NCBI GenBank assembly: GCA_036501625.1
Contig: DASXZY010000006.1
Coordinates: 1-64,000 of the forward strand
Source: Palsa-1400 sp036501625
GTDB taxonomy: Bacteria > Verrucomicrobiota > Verrucomicrobiia > Limisphaerales > Palsa-1400
DNA: 64,000 nucleotides
Reading direction: 5' to 3'
The notes below the pieces were generated by a model. That model had not been told where the DNA came from, did no database searches, and saw nothing but the letters and a program-made list of their open reading frames with translations. Below, one piece after another: positions 60,476 through 64,000 of the stretch (positions are counted from its first letter, which is position 1; every line of letters begins with the position of its first letter). The position numbers were made by a program, and so were the translations under genes.

Positions 60476-60589
60476 ATGAAAGTCAGAGCATCAGTCAAAA
60501 AACTTTGCGAGAACTGCAAAGTGATTAAACGCAAGGGTGTGATTCGTGTCATTTGCACGAACCCGCGCCACAAACAGAAACAAGGCTAA
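60476..60589 (+). CDS. rpmJ: 50S ribosomal protein L36 (zinc-binding form)
   Basis: A 37-residue gene read directly from the DNA. It opens MKVRASVKKLCENCKVIKRK and ends NPRHKQKQG. Cys11, Cys14, Cys27 and His32 are the zinc ligands of the C-plus form. It lies 7 nt after infA and 8 nt before rpsM, the normal order in the alpha operon. Confidence 0.97.
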   Translation: MKVRASVKKLCENCKVIKRKGVIRVICTNPRHKQKQG

Positions 60590-60597
60590 ACGTTTTT

Positions 60598-60993
60598 ATG
60601 GCTCGAATTGTAGGTGTTGAAATCCCGGGCGAAAAGCGAATCGACATCGCTTTGCGCTACATTTTCGGCATTGGCCCGTCCAATGCCACGATCATCCTGG
60701 CCAAGGCTCAAATTGATCCCGCGCTCCGCGCCAAGGACCTCAACGAGCAGCAGCTTTCGCAGATCGTCCACGCGATTCAGGATGGCAAGTATGTGATTGA
60801 AGGCGACCTGCGCCGCGAGTTGGGCATGAATCTCAAGCGCCTTCAGGGCATCAAGTGCTATCGCGGCATCCGCCACCTGCGCGGGCTGCCCGTCCGCGGC
60901 CAGCGCACCTCCACCAACGCCCGCACACGCAAAGGCCCGCGCAAAACCGTCGGCGTCCAGCGCAATCCCAACGCCAAAACCGGCATCCACTAA
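60598..60993 (+). CDS. rpsM: 30S ribosomal protein S13
   Basis: The ATG at 60598 gives 131 residues opening MARIVGVEIPGEKRIDIALRY. The frame is open 45 nt upstream, inside rpmJ, but that is not conserved sequence. Signature parts are YIFGIGPSNATIIL, YRGIRHLRGLPVRGQRTSTNARTRKGPRKTVG and the basic end. S13 bridges the subunits near the P site. Confidence 0.97.
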   Translation: MARIVGVEIPGEKRIDIALRYIFGIGPSNATIILAKAQIDPALRAKDLNEQQLSQIVHAIQDGKYVIEGDLRRELGMNLKRLQGIKCYRGIRHLRGLPVRGQRTSTNARTRKGPRKTVGVQRNPNAKTGIH

Positions 60994-61002
60994 TTTCCCA
61001 TT

Positions 61003-61593
61003 ATGGCTGAAGATCAAAAAAGCAAAAAACCCGCGCCGAAGAAGGAAGGCAAGCCGGAAGCCTCCGGCGACGCCGCCAAGAAACCGGCCGCCGCCGAATC
61101 CGCTTCGGGCGCCGAGGCCAAAAAGGCCGCCCCTGACGCCAGCGCTCCCGCCGCGCCGGTCGCTGCCACCGCCGCTCCTACGGCCGCCGAATTGCTGGCC
61201 GATGATGCCAACGCCAAGAAGATCATCAAGGCCAAGGGCGCCAAGAACATCGCCGTCGGCATTGCCAACATTTTGGCCACTTTCAACAACACCAACGTCA
61301 GCATCACCGATATGCACGGCAACGTCCTGGGATGGTCCAGCGCCGGCCGGGTTGGTTTCAAAGGCTCCCGCAAGAGCACGGCCTTCGCCGCCCAGCAGGT
61401 GGCGCAGGACGCCGCCCGCCAGGCCATGTCCCACGGCATGCGGGAAGTCGAAGTTCGCGTCAAAGGTCCCGGTTCAGGCCGCGAGTCCGCCATTCGCGCG
61501 TTGCAGGCCATCGGCCTCGAAATCACGACCATCAAGGACGTCACCCCGATCCCGCACAACGGCTGCCGCCCGCGCAAAAAGCGCCGCGTCTAA
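61003..61593 (+). CDS. rpsK: 30S ribosomal protein S11, with long Ala/Lys/Pro-rich N-terminal extension
   Basis: The conserved part begins near residue 80 (KNIAVGIANILATFNNTNVSITDMHGNVLGWSSAG) and ends in VTPIPHNGCRPRKKRRV. The first 65-75 residues are Lys/Ala/Pro-rich (APKKEGKPEASGDAAKK), giving 196 residues against about 130 in E. coli. S11 lies at the platform near the mRNA exit, so the tail probably projects outside. It is 9 nt after rpsM. Confidence 0.97.
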   Translation: MAEDQKSKKPAPKKEGKPEASGDAAKKPAAAESASGAEAKKAAPDASAPAAPVAATAAPTAAELLADDANAKKIIKAKGAKNIAVGIANILATFNNTNVSITDMHGNVLGWSSAGRVGFKGSRKSTAFAAQQVAQDAARQAMSHGMREVEVRVKGPGSGRESAIRALQAIGLEITTIKDVTPIPHNGCRPRKKRRV

Positions 61594-61611
61594 TTCAAAA
61601 CCTATTTTACT

Positions 61612-62220
61612 ATGGCTCGCTATACAGGTCCTCGCACACGCATCAGCCGCCGGTTTGGCATCCCGCTTTTCGGCCCTGATAAATATCTCGAACGCCGCAA
61701 CTACGGCCCCGGCGTCCACGGCCCCAAGTCCCGCCGCAAGCACACCGATTACGGCTTGGGGCTGATCGAGAAGCAAAAGCTCCGTTACTTTTACGGCCTG
61801 ATGGAAGGCCAGTTCCGCGGCGTTTACGAGAAGGCGCTCCGCCGCCGCGGCGTCACCGGCGAGCAGATGCTGCAAATCCTGGAAACGCGCCTGGACAACG
61901 TGGTTTATCATCTGGGCTTTGCCATCACTCGCGCCGCCGCCCGCCAAATGGTCAGCCACGGCCATGTCAAGGTCAACGGCCGCAAGGTCAATGTTCCGTC
62001 CTACTGCCTCAAAGTGAACGATGCCATCGAGGTGCGCGAGACCAACGTTTCGCGCCAATTGGCCACCAAGAACCTCGAGTTGTCCACCAGCAAAGTCGTG
62101 CCTGACTGGCTTTCCCTTAACAAGGAAGCCTTCAAGGGCGTGGTCATGCGCATTCCAACGCGCGAAGAAATCCACCCCATCGCCAACGAGCAGGCTGTCG
62201 TCGAATTTTATTCCCGCTAA
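61612..62220 (+). CDS. rpsD: 30S ribosomal protein S4
   Basis: At 202 residues it opens MARYTGPRTRISRRFGIPLFG (no Cys zinc ligands, the C-minus form), then GPKSRRKHTDYGLGLIEKQKLRYFYGL. An S4 RNA-binding domain with RLDNVVYHLGFAITRAAARQMVSHGHVKVNG follows. The C-terminus ends PIANEQAVVEFYSR. It initiates small-subunit assembly. A 102-nt gap to rpoA follows, containing no recognised feature besides the rpoA ribosome binding site. Confidence 0.98.
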   Translation: MARYTGPRTRISRRFGIPLFGPDKYLERRNYGPGVHGPKSRRKHTDYGLGLIEKQKLRYFYGLMEGQFRGVYEKALRRRGVTGEQMLQILETRLDNVVYHLGFAITRAAARQMVSHGHVKVNGRKVNVPSYCLKVNDAIEVRETNVSRQLATKNLELSTSKVVPDWLSLNKEAFKGVVMRIPTREEIHPIANEQAVVEFYSR

Positions 62221-62310
62221 TGTCAAAAACCGCTCCGCTCCGGCGGGGCAAAACAATTACACGGGCTGCTTCGCCGGCGGGAACGGCGGAAATGCCAGAT
62301 TAAAATTGTT

Positions 62311-62325
62311 GAAAGGAAAGTTATG
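62311..62325 (+). promoter_or_regulatory. Ribosome binding site of rpoA
   Basis: GAAAGGAAAG ends 3 nt before the ATG of rpoA. It is the clearest purine-rich Shine-Dalgarno-like site in a cluster where most starts follow T- or A-rich stretches instead. Confidence 0.5.
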
Positions 62326-63336
62326 CCAGTACGTCTAGGTCGTTTTGAAATGCCCAAGCGGTTGATCAAGGAAGACAATACCGCCACCGAAACCTACGCC
62401 AAGTTTATCGCCGAACCCTTTGAAACGGGCTACGGCCATACCGTCGGCAACTCGCTGCGCCGCGTGCTCCTCTCCTCGCTGGAAGGCGCCGCCATCAGCT
62501 CCATCAAGGTCGATGGCGCCGTCCATGAATTCGCCACGATCGATGGCGTAGTCGAGGACATGACCGACGTCGTCCTGAACCTCAAGAAAGTTCTTTTTCG
62601 CTCCCAGTCGCGCGAGCCGCAAACGCTCCTGCTTTCTGTCAACAAGGAAGGCGCCGTCACGGCCGGTGACATCGAACTGGCCCAGAACCTGGAGATCGTC
62701 AATCCCAAGCAGGTCATCTGCACTCTCGACAAGAAGAAAAAATTCGAGATGGAACTCGAGGTCAAAGTTGGGCGCGGCTTCTGCCCCGGCGACGAAAATA
62801 AAAAGCCCGACCAGGCCATCGGCGTCATCGCCATCGACTCCCTCTTTTCGCCCGTCACGCGCGTCCGTTACGCCGTCGAGAACGCCCGCGTCGGCCAGCG
62901 CACCGATTACGACCGCCTCCTCATGGAAATCTGGACCGACGGCCGCATCTCGCCCGACGACGCCCTGACCCAGGCTTCGGCCATTCTTCAGCATCATCTC
63001 GACGTGTTCGTCGGCTACGACAAGAACGCCGTGGAATTTGAGGAAACCGAGGCCAAGCAGGACGACGAGAAGGCCAAGATGAAGAAGCTGCTCAACATGA
63101 GCGTCAACGAAATTGAGTTGAGCGTGCGCGCGGCCAATTGCCTCAACAACGCCAATATCACCACCGTCGGCCAGCTCGCCATGAAGACCGAGGCCGAGAT
63201 GCTCAAGTACCGCAACTTCGGCAAAAAGTCCCTCAACGAGATCAAGGAAAAACTGGCCAGCTTGGGCCTCTCGCTGGGCATGAATATCGACGCCGCCCTC
63301 TTGGAAGCACCCAAGGACGAACACAAAATCGAATAA
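62323..63336 (+). CDS. rpoA: DNA-directed RNA polymerase subunit alpha
   Basis: The 337-residue protein has an N-terminal dimerisation domain with FIAEPFETGYGHTVGNSLRRVLLSSLEGAAI and SIKVDGAVHEFATIDGVVEDMTDVVLNLK. An acidic linker (about 240-255) leads to the C-terminal domain: MSVNEIELSVRAANCLNNANI (the Arg corresponds to E. coli Arg265, used for UP elements and activators) and YRNFGKKSLNEIKEKL. It is the alpha subunit that nucleates RNA polymerase assembly. rplQ follows 10 nt later. Confidence 0.98.
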   Translation: MPVRLGRFEMPKRLIKEDNTATETYAKFIAEPFETGYGHTVGNSLRRVLLSSLEGAAISSIKVDGAVHEFATIDGVVEDMTDVVLNLKKVLFRSQSREPQTLLLSVNKEGAVTAGDIELAQNLEIVNPKQVICTLDKKKKFEMELEVKVGRGFCPGDENKKPDQAIGVIAIDSLFSPVTRVRYAVENARVGQRTDYDRLLMEIWTDGRISPDDALTQASAILQHHLDVFVGYDKNAVEFEETEAKQDDEKAKMKKLLNMSVNEIELSVRAANCLNNANITTVGQLAMKTEAEMLKYRNFGKKSLNEIKEKLASLGLSLGMNIDAALLEAPKDEHKIE

Positions 63337-63346
63337 GCAGACCGTT

Positions 63347-63820
63347 ATGCGCCATCTTAAACGCACCGCCAAACTGGGCCGCACCGGCCAGCATCGCAAC
63401 AGAATGCTGGCCAACCTGGTGTGCAGCCTCATCAAGCATCGCCGCGTCAAGACGACTTTGGCCAAAGCCAAGGCCGCCCGCTCGGTGGCCGAGAAAATGA
63501 TCACCTTGGGCAAGGGCGGCACCCTGCACGACCGCCGCCTGGCCTCCGCCCGCCTGCACCAGGACGAGGACGCCATCAAGATTCTCTTCAACGACATCGC
63601 CCCCACCCAGAAAGAGCGCCGAGGCGGCTACACCCGCATTGTGCGCATGGGCCAGCGCCAGGGAGACTCCGCGCAGCAGGCCATCCTGGAGTTTGTCGAT
63701 GTCCCCGTGCCCGAAGCGCCCGCGCCAACGACCAAGCCCGGGACGGCTGAAGCCGCCAAAGAACCGGCCAAGGCCGAAGAGAAAAAGCAGGAGCAGTCCG
63801 CGGCCGCCGCGCCCGCATAA
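63347..63820 (+). CDS. rplQ: 50S ribosomal protein L17, with Lys/Ala/Glu-rich C-terminal tail
   Basis: The core reads MRHLKRTAKLGRTGQHRNRML, LVCSLIKHRRVKTTLAKAKAAR and DIAPTQKERRGGYTRIVRMGQRQGDSAQQAILEFVD, the L17 pattern. The last 40 residues (PAPTTKPGTAEAAKEPAKAEEKKQEQ then Ala) are an added low-complexity tail. L17 lies near the exit tunnel. The stop is followed after 2 nt by the next gene. Confidence 0.97.
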   Translation: MRHLKRTAKLGRTGQHRNRMLANLVCSLIKHRRVKTTLAKAKAARSVAEKMITLGKGGTLHDRRLASARLHQDEDAIKILFNDIAPTQKERRGGYTRIVRMGQRQGDSAQQAILEFVDVPVPEAPAPTTKPGTAEAAKEPAKAEEKKQEQSAAAAPA

Positions 63821-63822
63821 AC

Positions 63823-64000
63823 GTGCGGCCGGCTATTGTTGCTTTATTATTGACTGCGGCTTTTGGGGCGGCGGCCCAACCCGCCCCCTATCCTCCCAGC
63901 CCGGCGATCAAGGGCATCGAATGGCATTGGGACACCCGGCAAACGGCCGCCCCCGGCAGCGATTTGTGGCCGATGACCTGGGGCCCAGATGGGAATTTGT
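63823..64000 (+). CDS. Secreted protein, N-terminal part (DUF4185-like), runs off the window
   Basis: A GTG at 63823, 2 nt after the rplQ stop, opens a frame that stays open to the window end (59 codons). It encodes a signal peptide (RPAIVALLLTAAFGAAAQP), then YPPSPAIKGIEWHWDTRQTA and SDLWPMTWGPDGNL. The WP.TWG.DG segment resembles secreted DUF4185-type proteins, some of which are beta-propeller-like glycan-active proteins. Too little is visible to assign a function. Its position directly behind a ribosomal cluster is unusual. Confidence 0.5.
   Translation, partial: MRPAIVALLLTAAFGAAAQPAPYPPSPAIKGIEWHWDTRQTAAPGSDLWPMTWGPDGNL

Noticed and set aside
1..64000. Search by eye for CRISPR arrays, insertion sequences, tRNA and rRNA genes
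   Set aside because: No regularly spaced repeats, no transposase-like protein and no cloverleaf or rRNA-like stretch were noticed. A tRNA on the short spacers cannot be fully excluded without a covariance search.

Overview
The window is a chromosomal segment of about 59-60% G+C, most likely from a member of the Verrucomicrobiota (Pedosphaera/Limisphaera-like). The clues are a pseudopilin with an FTLIELLVVIAII start and an 'LLLPVLSSAKE' continuation, a DUF6268-type outer-membrane barrel, many secreted glycoside hydrolases joined to jelly-roll modules, and a ribosomal spc/alpha cluster without rpmD whose proteins carry Ala/Pro/Lys-rich tails. This placement is inferred from protein style, not from a marker search.

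Positions 1-32100 hold a large carbohydrate- and glycoprotein-degrading locus made of two converging gene sets. The plus-strand set (112-17797) encodes a stand-alone GH127-type C-terminal module, an FAD amine/amino-acid oxidoreductase, a giant secreted jelly-roll protein, a pseudopilin, a GH51 arabinofuranosidase fused to an HExxH metallopeptidase domain, a GH127 beta-L-arabinofuranosidase, an S9 dipeptidyl-peptidase-like enzyme and a DUF5695-type protein. The minus-strand set (32099 down to 17802) encodes a GH31 enzyme, a 1701-residue jelly-roll/DUF5695 protein, a lipoprotein with tandem active and inactive metallopeptidase domains, a GH127/GH146-type enzyme and another DUF5695 protein. Several genes overlap by 4 nt. 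Arabinofuranosidases of both anomeric types, a proline-type peptidase and lethal-factor-like peptidase domains together suggest degradation of hydroxyproline-rich plant cell-wall glycoproteins (extensins, arabinogalactan proteins). This is the main hypothesis from the window.

Positions 32144-40938 hold a VOC-family protein, a tripartite RND efflux system of the heavy-metal (CzcA-like) type, a small His/Cys-rich membrane protein, and a divergent TetR regulator overlapping an ABC1/UbiB-type kinase gene. Two matching dyads in the divergent spacer look like TetR operators.

Positions 40976-48047 encode a compact aerobic respiratory cluster. In transcription order it is: subunit II with a cytochrome c domain, a fused subunit I-III caa3 oxidase, CtaG, a small membrane protein, a Rieske protein, and cytochrome b fused to cytochrome c. 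A DUF6268 barrel gene follows. A GH3 enzyme gene (48191-50464) lies upstream on the same strand.

Positions 50630-63820 form one plus-strand ribosomal/secretion/transcription cluster: rplB-rpsS-rplV-rpsC-rplP-rpmC-rpsQ-rplN-rplX-rplE-rpsN-rpsH-rplF-rplR-rpsE-rplO-secY-map-infA-rpmJ-rpsM-rpsK-rpsD-rpoA-rplQ. It begins at rplB with its own promoter, so rpsJ-rplC-rplD-rplW are elsewhere. A secreted-protein gene starts 2 nt after rplQ and runs off the window. No tRNA, rRNA, CRISPR array or insertion sequence was recognised.
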